58,634 nucleotides of DNA from CBDHFQ01 sp965262565 (GTDB lineage Bacteria; Bacteroidota; Bacteroidia; J057). The notes under the pieces are model-generated. The model saw nothing but the letters and a program-made list of their open reading frames with translations, ran no database searches and was not told the origin of the DNA. The stretch spans positions 1-58,634 of the forward strand of contig CBDHFQ010000009.1 in assembly GCA_965262565.1 (NCBI GenBank). The letters are read 5' to 3'. Made by a program: the position numbers and the translations under genes. Shown piece by piece: positions 8,852 to 16,946 of the stretch (position 1 is the stretch's first letter; each line of letters starts with the position of its first letter).

Positions 8852-9247
8852 TTAAGCTTTTTTAGAGAGCCACGCTAAAGCAGCTGCTTCTGTGGAAAAA
8901 TATCTAGTGGCAAACTTACCTGCCTCAGATGGAATATCTTGCATATGAGCTAACACTTGCACTGGCATAAGGTAAGCCATTTTCTTCACCCCTAATTTGT
9001 AGAAGCGTGGATGGTGGTTTTTTTCGCGCCATTCCAAGAAAGATGCAGGTACTTCAAAAGAAAAATCACGTGTATCTACTAATAAATAAAGGGATTGATG
9101 TTCGATGGCATAGCCAGCATAATTGGAACAAGCTTCTTTAAAGTCTTCATAGCTCATATCTGAATGTGCTTCTTCCCAGTTAAATCGCAGGACGTTTGTC
9201 TGTTCTTCTATATGAAAAGTATAATAAGGATGCTCAAAAATAATCAT
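8852..9247 (-). CDS. SpoIIAA/STAS-like protein
   Basis: A 131-aa cytoplasmic protein with the layout of Bacteroidota STAS/SpoIIAA-like proteins: an initial strand pair (FEHPYYTFHIEEQTNVLRFN), a DMSYEDFKEACSNYAGYAIE helix, a central strand SLYLLVDTRDFSFEVP, a basic segment FYKLGVKKMAYLMP, and a final helix FSTEAAALAWLSKKA. The VDTRDF strand and the terminal F-x-x-x-x-x-A-x-x-W-L pattern are typical. Relatives are thought to be phosphorylation-independent regulators or lipid/redox-linked modules; no precise role can be given. It precedes the ECF sigma gene by 64 nt in the same direction, so a regulatory link is possible. Confidence 0.6.
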   Translation of the reverse strand: MIIFEHPYYTFHIEEQTNVLRFNWEEAHSDMSYEDFKEACSNYAGYAIEHQSLYLLVDTRDFSFEVPASFLEWREKNHHPRFYKLGVKKMAYLMPVQVLAHMQDIPSEAGKFATRYFSTEAAALAWLSKKA

Positions 9248-9310
9248 GTTGGTGATAATAAAAGGTAAATGAAAAGAAGTGAATAAGTGAAAGTGCCTTT
9301 AGTGAGATAG

Positions 9311-10312
9311 CTAAGGGATCAAAACGACTTTCCCAGTAGTTTTTCTTTGTTCCATGTCTCTGTGAGCCTGGTAAGCCTCTGATAAAGGGTAACTGTGCGT
9401 GGTGTGAATTCGAATACTGCCTTCAGCGATAAGTTGAATCATCGCCCCTAAAGAAGCCTGCCAAAGATCTAAGTGATGCTGTATATAATAAGCGAGGTTA
9501 AATCCTTTGAGCGTAAGGCCTTCATCCACGAAATGCTCCGAATGCATATGTCCTTTTTGACCACTGGCGGCTCCATACACGATCATCGTTCCTCCTGTTG
9601 TGAGACAATCAAAGCTTTTGGTGTAAATATCTCCTCCTACCATCTCCAGAATGAGATCCACTTTATTTCCTCCATTAGCGTTGATGAGTTGTGCCGGCCA
9701 ATCTTCATGACTGTAATTAATAGTAATGTCTGCTCCTAATGTTTGTGCCAGCGCCAATTTCTGATCTGAACTACTCGTGGCTATCACCTTTGCACCAGCC
9801 AATTTGGCTAATTGAACCAAAATAGAACCTACCCCTCCAGAAGCGGCATGAATGAGAACCGTTTTTCCCTGAAGAGATGGAGCGGTCTGATGTAACATGA
9901 GATGTGCGGTAGAACCCTGAACAAATATAGCGGTAGCAGCTTTGGCATCTATAGAAGGAGGTAGGGGAATACAATATTGCGCAGATGCTTGTACATATTC
10001 TGCGTAGCCTCCACCTGAAGGTAATATCGCTAAGGCGCGTTGACCTATGTGAAGCTGTCCTTCCGCTACGCCTTCTCCTAGCTGGACAATTTCTCCTACT
10101 GCTTCTGTCCCTAAAGTAAATGGCAAGGGAGTAGGCATAAAATAGGTATTTTTTCTTCTAAGAACATCGGAATAGTTCACGCCAGCCGCCTCCACTTTAA
10201 GTAATACTTCCCCTTGATCAGGTTGAGGAATAGGCCGTTCTGTAATCGTCAATACTTCAGCAGAACCATAAGCTTTGAAGATAATTTGTTTCATCTTGGT
10301 TGTAGAGGTCAT
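9311..10312 (-). CDS. Zinc-independent quinone oxidoreductase / MDR-type alcohol dehydrogenase
   Basis: A 333-aa medium-chain reductase of the quinone oxidoreductase group. The GroES-like N-terminus shows EVLLKVEAAGVNYSDVLRR and PFTLGTEAVGEIVQLGEGV; the Cys/His ligands of zinc ADHs are absent. The Rossmann NADPH site is AASGGVGSILVQLAK (from residue 156). QGSTAHLML and LGADITINYSHEDWP are also typical. It probably reduces quinones or enoyl-type substrates in the cytoplasm with NADPH. An alternative start is the Met at residue 7 (MKQIIFKAYG, 10294), which is closer to the family norm. It is the first gene of the minus-strand run and faces a 312-nt gap. Confidence 0.9.
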   Translation of the reverse strand: MTSTTKMKQIIFKAYGSAEVLTITERPIPQPDQGEVLLKVEAAGVNYSDVLRRKNTYFMPTPLPFTLGTEAVGEIVQLGEGVAEGQLHIGQRALAILPSGGGYAEYVQASAQYCIPLPPSIDAKAATAIFVQGSTAHLMLHQTAPSLQGKTVLIHAASGGVGSILVQLAKLAGAKVIATSSSDQKLALAQTLGADITINYSHEDWPAQLINANGGNKVDLILEMVGGDIYTKSFDCLTTGGTMIVYGAASGQKGHMHSEHFVDEGLTLKGFNLAYYIQHHLDLWQASLGAMIQLIAEGSIRIHTTHSYPLSEAYQAHRDMEQRKTTGKVVLIP

Positions 10313-10624
10313 AAGTTTTTCGTTTAAGATTTACTTATAGACCATTGAAGGGCTCGAAACGGATGAAAATGGAGAAAAAAAAATTGAAGATGCGAAGAAA
10401 GAAGGTATAATAAGTAACTCTAAAGAAACATTTGGTATGAATAGGTAGAGGAGATTGAATTCACATAGATATTTGAAATGTTTTCAGGCCAAAAGTACTG
10501 TAATATTTTTGTTAGTAGTGAGTTATAATAATACACAGATGAATAAATATTGACCCAAAGTTAATATATTATACTAAAACAAATTTTCACACAACTTCAA
10601 ATCAATTTTAAATTTTTCGCACTC
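10313..10624. other. Divergent intergenic region
   Basis: 312 nt between the divergent quinone oxidoreductase and first DUF805 genes. It is AT-rich towards the DUF805 side. I see no ORF, strong hairpin or exact TAnnTTTG box; promoters for both genes must lie here. Confidence 0.5.
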
Positions 10625-11020
10625 ATGGAATGGTATTTAAAAGTATTAAGGCAATACGCAGACTTTAAAGGACGAGCAAGAAGAAAAGAATATTGGATGT
10701 TCACCTTGTTTAATATCCTTTTTGCTGTTGGAGCTATTTTAATTGACTACACTGTAGGAACGAATTTCCTGGCTGGATATGGAATATTTTACATGCTGTA
10801 CGCATTAGCTACATTTGTTCCTGGTTTGGGAGTAACTGTGAGACGTTTGCATGATGTAGGAAAAAGTGGCTGGATGATCTTAGTAGGATTGATTCCCCTC
10901 ATCGGAGCGATATGGTTATTAGTACTACTTGTGCAGGAAGGGGATAGAGGCATTAATCGATTTGGTCCTGATCCTAAGGATGAATTGAATTACGATCGCA
11001 TAGAAGAAATTGGAAACTAA
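10625..11020 (+). CDS. DUF805 inner-membrane protein (copy 1)
   Basis: A 131-aa DUF805 protein. It has the family start MEWYLKVLRQYADFKGRARR, the signature KEYWMF, three to four hydrophobic helices (FTLFNILFAVGAILI, YGIFYMLYALATFVPGLGV, MILVGLIPLIGAIWLLVLL), the conserved RRLHDVGKSGWM between helices, and the terminal GDRGINRFGPDPK. The biochemical role of DUF805 is unknown. It closely matches copy 2 at 13034, including the DNA around the start codon, so the two are recent paralogs. It ends in a strong palindrome at 11042-11090 and converges on a lectin-like repeat gene. Confidence 0.92.
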   Translation: MEWYLKVLRQYADFKGRARRKEYWMFTLFNILFAVGAILIDYTVGTNFLAGYGIFYMLYALATFVPGLGVTVRRLHDVGKSGWMILVGLIPLIGAIWLLVLLVQEGDRGINRFGPDPKDELNYDRIEEIGN

Positions 11021-11041
11021 TCATCCAGATTCTTAATGTAG

Positions 11042-11090
11042 CATAGCGCTTTCATCTTATCCTTTTCTTAGGAACGATGAAAGCGCTATG
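11042..11090. terminator. Perfect 15-bp stem-loop after DUF805 copy 1
   Basis: CATAGCGCTTTCATC (11042-11056) is exactly complementary to GATGAAAGCGCTATG (11076-11090) across a 19-nt loop. It sits between convergent genes and probably stops transcription in one or both directions, although neither side has a long T run. Confidence 0.6.
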
Positions 11091-11219
11091 ACTTTAGTAG
11101 AAAGGTTTAATGCTTATCTTTTAATAACAACTTCAAAAAGCCTTCCGCAAAAAGTAGAGTGAGCCGGATATGAGAAAGAGATATTACTATCCAGACTCAA
11201 CCCGGCGCGCTCCAATACC

Positions 11220-12749
11220 TTACTCCTGTTTCATAATTCTTTTGGTGATCGTTCCCTGATCAGTTTCCATTTTTATGGTGTAGATGTTAGCTGGTAGATG
11301 GGGTAAGTCAAGAACTACCTCAGCCTCATTTATATTCGTTTGAGTATGTATTACTTGTCCGGTAGGAGAAATGATGGATAAAGAGGTTACATCAGATGTA
11401 TTACTAATCGTAAATTGATTCTTGAAAGGATTTGGGAAGATTTGTAGAGGAGCATCTAGTAAAGTGTTAGCATTATTTTGATCAATGTCCAAAGGATTTA
11501 AGGAAGCCTCTTGGTCAGGGCTGGACGCCAGGTTAAACTGTCTTCTGTTGCTAAATAGTCCCCATTGTTGGTCTACCCATCTCCATTGTGTCCCATCCCA
11601 ATGATTTGCATACACATCTCCAGAAGCGTAGCCATTTTTACCTACTTCTACAAAGCCATAAATCTGATGACGGAAAAAAGCATCCCTGTATGAAACGGCC
11701 CCCACTTTGATATTTAAGCGAATATTGTTAGGAGTACCCTGATTGGCCCATCTCCACCTACGACCGTCAAAATAGTTGACATAAAGTAATTTGTCTTCTC
11801 CAACAGCAAAGGTGTAAATACGAGCATTGCCTTGTTGGTCGAAATATTGAGTAGCACTTGGAATACCGTTTAAGCGCATATTATTGGGTAAGCCTTGATC
11901 AGCCCATCTCCACGTTCTGCCATTAAAATGACGTGTGTATAGTTTGCCATTTGTTCCTCTACAGAAGGCATAAATCTGATTTCCACTCTTATTGAAGGTA
12001 ATAGTGGTGGGTTTACCGATGAGGGAGCCTCCAGAAGGCTTTCCATGATTTATCCATGACCATCTGGAACCATTCCAGACATTGGCATATAAATTTCCAT
12101 CTCTTCCTGTGACGAAAGCGTAGATGTGTTCCTGATTATTTTGCTTGAAACTCACTACCCCAGGAGGACTCCAAACAGTAGTATTAGGAGGATTGCCCTG
12201 ATCGGCCCAGTACCATCGGTATCCATTCCAATAATTGACATATAGCTTTCCATCATCAGCTGAAACAAAAGCATAAATTCGTTGGATATTTCTGGAGTCG
12301 CGATAAGTGATAACACCGGGTTCTGCACTCAATTGGACGTTAGCGGGAAGCCCCTGATCTGCCCAGTTCCATCTATATCCGTTCCAGTAATTGACATATA
12401 ACTTATAAGAGCCGTTCCCTCTCCAGCCAGTACGACTATATCTTCCGACAGCAAATGCATAAATAGGTCTATTGTTTCCAGACTTAAAGCTAATTACTCC
12501 AGGCTTTCCCGAAATGCGTGTGTAGGAAGGATTCCCCTGATTTGCCCATCTCCAGGTAGTCCCATCAAAATAATTTGTATGGAGTTGTCCTGTAGCTGCG
12601 GCATAGAAAGCGTAAATTCGTGGAGGTTGGCCATTATCTTGAAAGCTAACAATCGCATCATCATGATGTTGTGCTGTTACTGTACACGGGTGATACCAAA
12701 GCAAGGAAAAGATCCATAAATAAAAGGTAGAATAAAGAATGGTTTTCAT
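11220..12749 (-). CDS. T9SS-exported 7-repeat propeller protein (bangle-lectin-like), copy 1
   Basis: A 509-aa secreted protein. Signal peptide: MKTILYSTFYLWIFSLLWYH ... CTVTAQ, using the ATG at 12749; an upstream in-frame start at 12812 would bury the signal. It then has seven ~50-residue repeats of the form IYAF..G.DG.LYVNYW, then G.RW.WADQG.P, then a spacer and I.Y/F. Seven units fit a seven-bladed propeller such as the Photorhabdus PLL/bangle lectins and DUF346 repeats. The C-terminus is a type A T9SS sorting domain (IFPNPFKNQFTI ... ITKRIMKQE). It is therefore probably displayed or secreted and binds sugars; the lectin function is inferred from the repeat pattern. It is the shortest of three paralogs (see 14211 and 16947). 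Confidence 0.82.
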   Translation of the reverse strand: MKTILYSTFYLWIFSLLWYHPCTVTAQHHDDAIVSFQDNGQPPRIYAFYAAATGQLHTNYFDGTTWRWANQGNPSYTRISGKPGVISFKSGNNRPIYAFAVGRYSRTGWRGNGSYKLYVNYWNGYRWNWADQGLPANVQLSAEPGVITYRDSRNIQRIYAFVSADDGKLYVNYWNGYRWYWADQGNPPNTTVWSPPGVVSFKQNNQEHIYAFVTGRDGNLYANVWNGSRWSWINHGKPSGGSLIGKPTTITFNKSGNQIYAFCRGTNGKLYTRHFNGRTWRWADQGLPNNMRLNGIPSATQYFDQQGNARIYTFAVGEDKLLYVNYFDGRRWRWANQGTPNNIRLNIKVGAVSYRDAFFRHQIYGFVEVGKNGYASGDVYANHWDGTQWRWVDQQWGLFSNRRQFNLASSPDQEASLNPLDIDQNNANTLLDAPLQIFPNPFKNQFTISNTSDVTSLSIISPTGQVIHTQTNINEAEVVLDLPHLPANIYTIKMETDQGTITKRIMKQE

Positions 12750-13033
12750 AATGTTTGACAGTTGAATTGTTGAATGATTTTTATTTAGCCTGAATGTGAA
12801 AGTATAGGTCAATCATTCACGGCAACAAAAGGGAGCGAGGTATAAACACTTATAGGGCGAGTGGAAAGGGGAAAAGTACTCAATTTGGTGAAAATAAGTA
12901 TTGAGGAAATATCAACCAGATGGACTTTATGATGTACTGACAATATATTGTTTTTGTGAAATTTTAATAAAAAATCCCGATAAGTTTACTAGTTTATAAA
13001 AGTGACCTTTTTCATTTAATTAACTCTGCGATC

Positions 13034-13432
13034 ATGGAATGGTATTTAAACGTATTAAGACAATATGCTGATTTTAAAGGTAGAGCCAGAAGAAAGGAAT
13101 ACTGGATGTTTATGCTCTTCCACCTGCTCATTATATGTGTATTAGCCGGAATAGCTGCAGCTGTAGAAATGGAAGGGATGGAGAATTTCCTGTTGGGATC
13201 GGTTGGGTGTTATTATTTAGCTACCATTATTCCCAGTCTGGCAGTTACTGTAAGAAGGCTTCACGATGTAGGACATAGTGGATGGATGTATTTAGTGAGT
13301 TTTATTCCGCTTATAGGACCATTTTGGATACTCGTATTGACGGTAAGTGAAGGAGACAGAGGAACAAATCAGTATGGACCTGATCCTAAGGTAGGTTTTC
13401 ACGTCGAACGCATAGAAGAAATCGGTAGATGA
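13034..13432 (+). CDS. DUF805 inner-membrane protein (copy 2)
   Basis: A 132-aa paralog of the protein at 10625, with the same MEWYLNVLRQYADFKGRARR start, KEYWMF, RRLHDVGHSGWM and GDRGTNQYGPDPK signatures. The first hydrophobic segment (LFHLLIICVLAGIAAAVEM) has diverged most. The function of DUF805 is unknown. Its stop overlaps the start of the DUF6090-like gene by 4 nt (ATGA), so these two are one transcript and translationally coupled, unlike copy 1, which is alone. Confidence 0.92.
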   Translation: MEWYLNVLRQYADFKGRARRKEYWMFMLFHLLIICVLAGIAAAVEMEGMENFLLGSVGCYYLATIIPSLAVTVRRLHDVGHSGWMYLVSFIPLIGPFWILVLTVSEGDRGTNQYGPDPKVGFHVERIEEIGR

Positions 13433-14154
13433 CGACAAAACCTGATAAAAATATTCTTTCAAAGCATAGAAAGAACGGCCATTTACGAAAATATGTTAAA
13501 GAGATTAATTGGTTGGATAGGGGTATTGGGCTATTGGTCGTCATCAGTGGTGTCCTAATCGCTTTGGCACTTGAGAGTTGGTATGAAGGAATAAAAGACA
13601 ATCGATTAGAACAACAATATCTTCAAACCTTGTTAGAAGATATAACTGCCGACATAGAAGAATTACAAGAAACCCGAGATTATATTGAAGAACATCATAC
13701 AAATATTCTCAAAATCATGAGGATACAGCAGGAGAAGGATAACGATAAAATAGATAGTGTATTTGTATATGCTAGAGAGTTTGGAAATTTCGGCATATTC
13801 AGGCCACATAGTGCTGTATTTAACTCTTTAGTTCAAAGTGGTGATCTGCGGATCATAAAGAATTACACATTAAAAGAGAAATTAGGCAGATTGTATACTA
13901 ATACCTATTATCTTGTAAATGTGGCAGATGAGGTATATGAAGAATTTTATAGAAATCATTTAGCCTTTCTAACCGATCACATTAATCTAATAACAGGTGA
14001 ATCCAAAAGGATGGAGGATGTCTACAGTTTTGAGTACAATAATGTGATGGTAATGCTCGAATCTGGCTTGAGATTACAATTGCGAACCTATGCAGGAGCT
14101 ATAGAGGAAGCGGAGGAAATAAAAACGATGATTATGAATACTATGGATAAGTAA
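13429..14154 (+). CDS. DUF6090-like single-pass membrane protein
   Basis: A 241-aa protein with a basic, cytoplasmic N-terminus (KHRKNGHLRKYVKEINWLDR), one transmembrane helix (GIGLLVVISGVLIALALESW), then a long helical, acidic coiled-coil-like domain (LEQQYLQTLLEDITADIEEL, RDYIEEHHTNILKIMR) and RPHSAVFNSLVQSGDLRIIKN. This is the layout of the DUF6090 family of Bacteroidota (WYEG or WxE after the helix, FNSLxxSGDLxxIxN). The function is not known. It overlaps the DUF805 copy 2 stop by 4 nt and shares the hairpin at 14157-14187 with the convergent lectin-like gene. Confidence 0.75.
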   Translation: MTTKPDKNILSKHRKNGHLRKYVKEINWLDRGIGLLVVISGVLIALALESWYEGIKDNRLEQQYLQTLLEDITADIEELQETRDYIEEHHTNILKIMRIQQEKDNDKIDSVFVYAREFGNFGIFRPHSAVFNSLVQSGDLRIIKNYTLKEKLGRLYTNTYYLVNVADEVYEEFYRNHLAFLTDHINLITGESKRMEDVYSFEYNNVMVMLESGLRLQLRTYAGAIEEAEEIKTMIMNTMDK

Positions 14155-14156
14155 AA

Positions 14157-14187
14157 GGCTGCCTCAGCAGAATTTCCTGAGACAGCC
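14157..14187 (-). terminator. Terminator for lectin-like gene copy 2
   Basis: On the minus strand GGCTGTCTCAG pairs with CTGAGGCAGCC around a 9-nt loop and is followed by TTTT. The only non-Watson-Crick pair is a G-U. The same GGCTGTCTCA core begins the terminator of copy 3 at 16895-16931, so the 3' flanks are paralogous too. Confidence 0.72.
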
Positions 14188-14210
14188 TCCCACATCTGAG
14201 ATGAATTACC

Positions 14211-16802
14211 CTAATTACCTGCCTTTAATATCTTTTTCCTTTCTACTCCTTCATCTGTTTCAATTTGAATGGTATAATATCTCGATGTTCCCTGGCTGAG
14301 ATCGATCTTCATTGTCCCATCAACTAATTCTTTCGCTGATTCAATGATTTCTCCCTGTTCACTGATCAATGTAACTTTGTTAATATCTGTTGCATTATCA
14401 ATCATAATGTGATCGTTAAATGGATTGGGAAAAATCGTATGATCAATCTGAGGTGCCTCTGACGTACCTAAAGACAACATACTTCTCCCCCCATTTACAA
14501 ATTGACGGAATCCCTGATCGTACCACGTCCAGTTCCGACCGTTCCACTCTAACATATAAAGTTCATTATTTTCCCCTTCTGCATAGACCTGAATAAAGTC
14601 TTCTTGCTGGACGTCGCAAAAGGTAATGGCCCTGGTATCTGTTCCTCTAGCTAGTCTTCCATTAGCAGGTTGCCCCAGATTGGCCCAAGCCCAGGAACTC
14701 CCATTAAAATAATAAGTATGAAGATTTCCAGCAGCACCAATGACAAAGGTATAAATCCGTTGATTAAAACGATGATCCAGGTAGGTGATAGCGCTTGGAC
14801 GGCCTGTGATGTTTAAATTATTTGGACGGCCCAGGTCAGACCAATCCCATTCTCGCCTGAATAAATCAAAATAATGAACATACAAATGACCGTCACTACC
14901 TCTTACAAAAGTGAAGTCACTTTGTACTTGATATCTGTTCATATAACTGATGTTGGTAGGAGGGCTATCTATATCTACATTTTCAGGTTTTCCCCAATCA
15001 ATCCATCTCATCCTATTCCTGTAAGAATCCCATACATGTTCGTATAATCCTTTATCACTTCCTATGGCATATACATTTCTATTGATAATGTTGATGGTAT
15101 TTTTATGGGTAATGGCCTCTGGCTGCATAATTAATCCTACATTATCTGGCTTTCCTCTATTTTCCCATCTCCACTGGAAACCATCCCAATAATTCACATA
15201 TAAATTGTTATCGCTACCTATGACATAGGAATAAATGACCTGTTTTCTATTGTTGTCAAAATAGGTGATAGTACTGGGAGGTCCTTCTAAATCTGTCCTG
15301 TTGCCATTAGGTTTTCCTTGATTGGCCCATGCCCATCTAGAACCATTGTTGTAATTTACGTATAGATTCCCGTCGAGTCCTGTTGCAAAAGAATAGATCT
15401 TTTCTCTGTCTAATCCATCTCTGTAAGCGATAGCACTCGCTTCTGGCACCAAAGATCCTCTGGTGGGTTTTCCTTGATTCATCCATTGCCAACTTGATCC
15501 ATTCCAGCGATTAACGTATAAATCGGTGCTGTTTCCTAAACTGGGAAAATAAAAGGCATAGATACTTTGAGATCCATCTCGGACTTGAGTGTTAGTAATA
15601 TTCTGCGAATTGGATACTCCCCAATCCAATGGGTTTCCCTGATGTTGCCAATTCCATTCAGTTCCATTCCAATAATAAGTATAGTAAAATCGGTCATTTG
15701 CCCGGAAGAATACATATATTTTTTGTGGATCAGCACCTTCTTTATAAGTAATAGCACTTGGAGGACCCATCACTCTGTTTTGAGTAAAGCCAGTTCCCAA
15801 AGTTATCCACGACCATCTACTTCCATCCCACACATTTGCATATAATTGATTATCCCCTCCAGTCACAAAGGAGTAAATTCTTTGTCGACCATTATTATCC
15901 CTATATGTAATCACGCTAGGAGTATTATAAGAGGTAGTGTTTGCTGGAGCACCCTGATCGGCCCATCGCCACCTTCTTCCATCCCAATAGTTCACAGATA
16001 ATCTACCATTAGAACCTGAAACGAAGGTATAGATACGTTGGACATTATTATTATCCCGATAGGTAATGGCATCCATACTATAAACATAGGTATTGCTATT
16101 ATGATTAGGTCTTCCCTGATTAGCCCATCCCCAACGGAAGCCATCCCAGTAATTCACATAAAGGCTCCCATCATCACCTCTCATAAACACATAGATTTTG
16201 TTTTTCAGGTTGACATCCTGATATGTAATAGCACTCATGGGAAAGTGGGAGACCCTTGTATTACTGGGTTTTCCCTGATTGGCCCATCTCCATTGAAAGC
16301 CATCCCAAAAATTGACATATAGTTGGCCATTTTCTCCCTGTATAAATGCGTAGATACGTTGGCGACCGTTCATATCCTCATAGGTGATGACGCTGGGATT
16401 CCCGCTAAGGTTCACGCCAAAAGGTTTCCCTTGATTAGACCATCTCCAATGATTTCCGCTTTTATAGGCCACATACAACTGATCATCTTCCCCGCGAGCA
16501 AAAGCATAAATCTTTTGTTTTTGATCACTTCCCGGATAGGAAATGACATCCGGTGTTCCACGTAATTCAGCGGTTGAGGGTCTTCCTAAATCAGCCCACT
16601 TCCATCCGCCATTTTCAGTTTGATTGAGATATAGCCGACCGGATACTCCGACTTTACCGGAAAGCCCTGAAGCAAAAGCATAAATACTTTGCTTTTGAAA
16701 GGGTTCTCTAAAGGTGATGGCTGTCTCCTGACCAAAATGAGCAGGAATAATAAAGATAGTTAGTGCAAAGAACACTATAAGGTTGTTGAGAAGCATTTTC
16801 AT
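14211..16802 (-). CDS. T9SS-exported 14-repeat propeller protein (bangle-lectin-like), copy 2
   Basis: An 863-aa secreted protein: signal peptide (LLNNLIVFFALTIFIIPAHFGQ), then fourteen ~52-residue repeats of the same type as copy 1, then a T9SS type A domain (IFPNPFNDHIMIDN ... RKKILKAGN). Fourteen is exactly twice seven, so the likely fold is two consecutive seven-bladed propellers. Repeats 1-6 are the most regular (LYVNYWDG.RWRWANQG.P); repeats 11 and 12 have lost the IYAF start and part of the W motif. Carbohydrate binding is inferred from the likeness to PLL/DUF346 repeats. The Met at residue 3 is an alternative start. The DNA upstream of the start (AATGTTGGGTGTTTT) is shared with copy 3. 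Confidence 0.82.
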   Translation of the reverse strand: MKMLLNNLIVFFALTIFIIPAHFGQETAITFREPFQKQSIYAFASGLSGKVGVSGRLYLNQTENGGWKWADLGRPSTAELRGTPDVISYPGSDQKQKIYAFARGEDDQLYVAYKSGNHWRWSNQGKPFGVNLSGNPSVITYEDMNGRQRIYAFIQGENGQLYVNFWDGFQWRWANQGKPSNTRVSHFPMSAITYQDVNLKNKIYVFMRGDDGSLYVNYWDGFRWGWANQGRPNHNSNTYVYSMDAITYRDNNNVQRIYTFVSGSNGRLSVNYWDGRRWRWADQGAPANTTSYNTPSVITYRDNNGRQRIYSFVTGGDNQLYANVWDGSRWSWITLGTGFTQNRVMGPPSAITYKEGADPQKIYVFFRANDRFYYTYYWNGTEWNWQHQGNPLDWGVSNSQNITNTQVRDGSQSIYAFYFPSLGNSTDLYVNRWNGSSWQWMNQGKPTRGSLVPEASAIAYRDGLDREKIYSFATGLDGNLYVNYNNGSRWAWANQGKPNGNRTDLEGPPSTITYFDNNRKQVIYSYVIGSDNNLYVNYWDGFQWRWENRGKPDNVGLIMQPEAITHKNTINIINRNVYAIGSDKGLYEHVWDSYRNRMRWIDWGKPENVDIDSPPTNISYMNRYQVQSDFTFVRGSDGHLYVHYFDLFRREWDWSDLGRPNNLNITGRPSAITYLDHRFNQRIYTFVIGAAGNLHTYYFNGSSWAWANLGQPANGRLARGTDTRAITFCDVQQEDFIQVYAEGENNELYMLEWNGRNWTWYDQGFRQFVNGGRSMLSLGTSEAPQIDHTIFPNPFNDHIMIDNATDINKVTLISEQGEIIESAKELVDGTMKIDLSQGTSRYYTIQIETDEGVERKKILKAGN

Positions 16803-16894
16803 ATCGTATAATGTTGGGTGTTTTAGGGATATCTCTTGATATCGCTACAGTTGATTTGTAGACAAAGAGGGAGAGTGTCAGTCATCGTTAGGTC

Positions 16895-16931
16895 AAAAAG
16901 AAGCTGCCCCAAATCGAAGATTTGAGACAGC
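16895..16931 (-). terminator. Terminator for lectin-like gene copy 3
   Basis: On the minus strand GCTGTCTCAAATC (16931-16919) pairs with GATTTGGGGCAGC (16915-16903), with two G-U pairs and a 3-nt loop, followed by TTCTTTTTG. It lies just downstream of the stop at 16947. Confidence 0.75.
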
Positions 16932-16946
16932 CTACCTAATCCAAAA

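Noticed and set aside
11150..11215. Terminator for lectin copy 1 using GCCGG/CCGGC
   Set aside because: The stem is only 5 bp plus an offset 3 bp and the T run is too far away.
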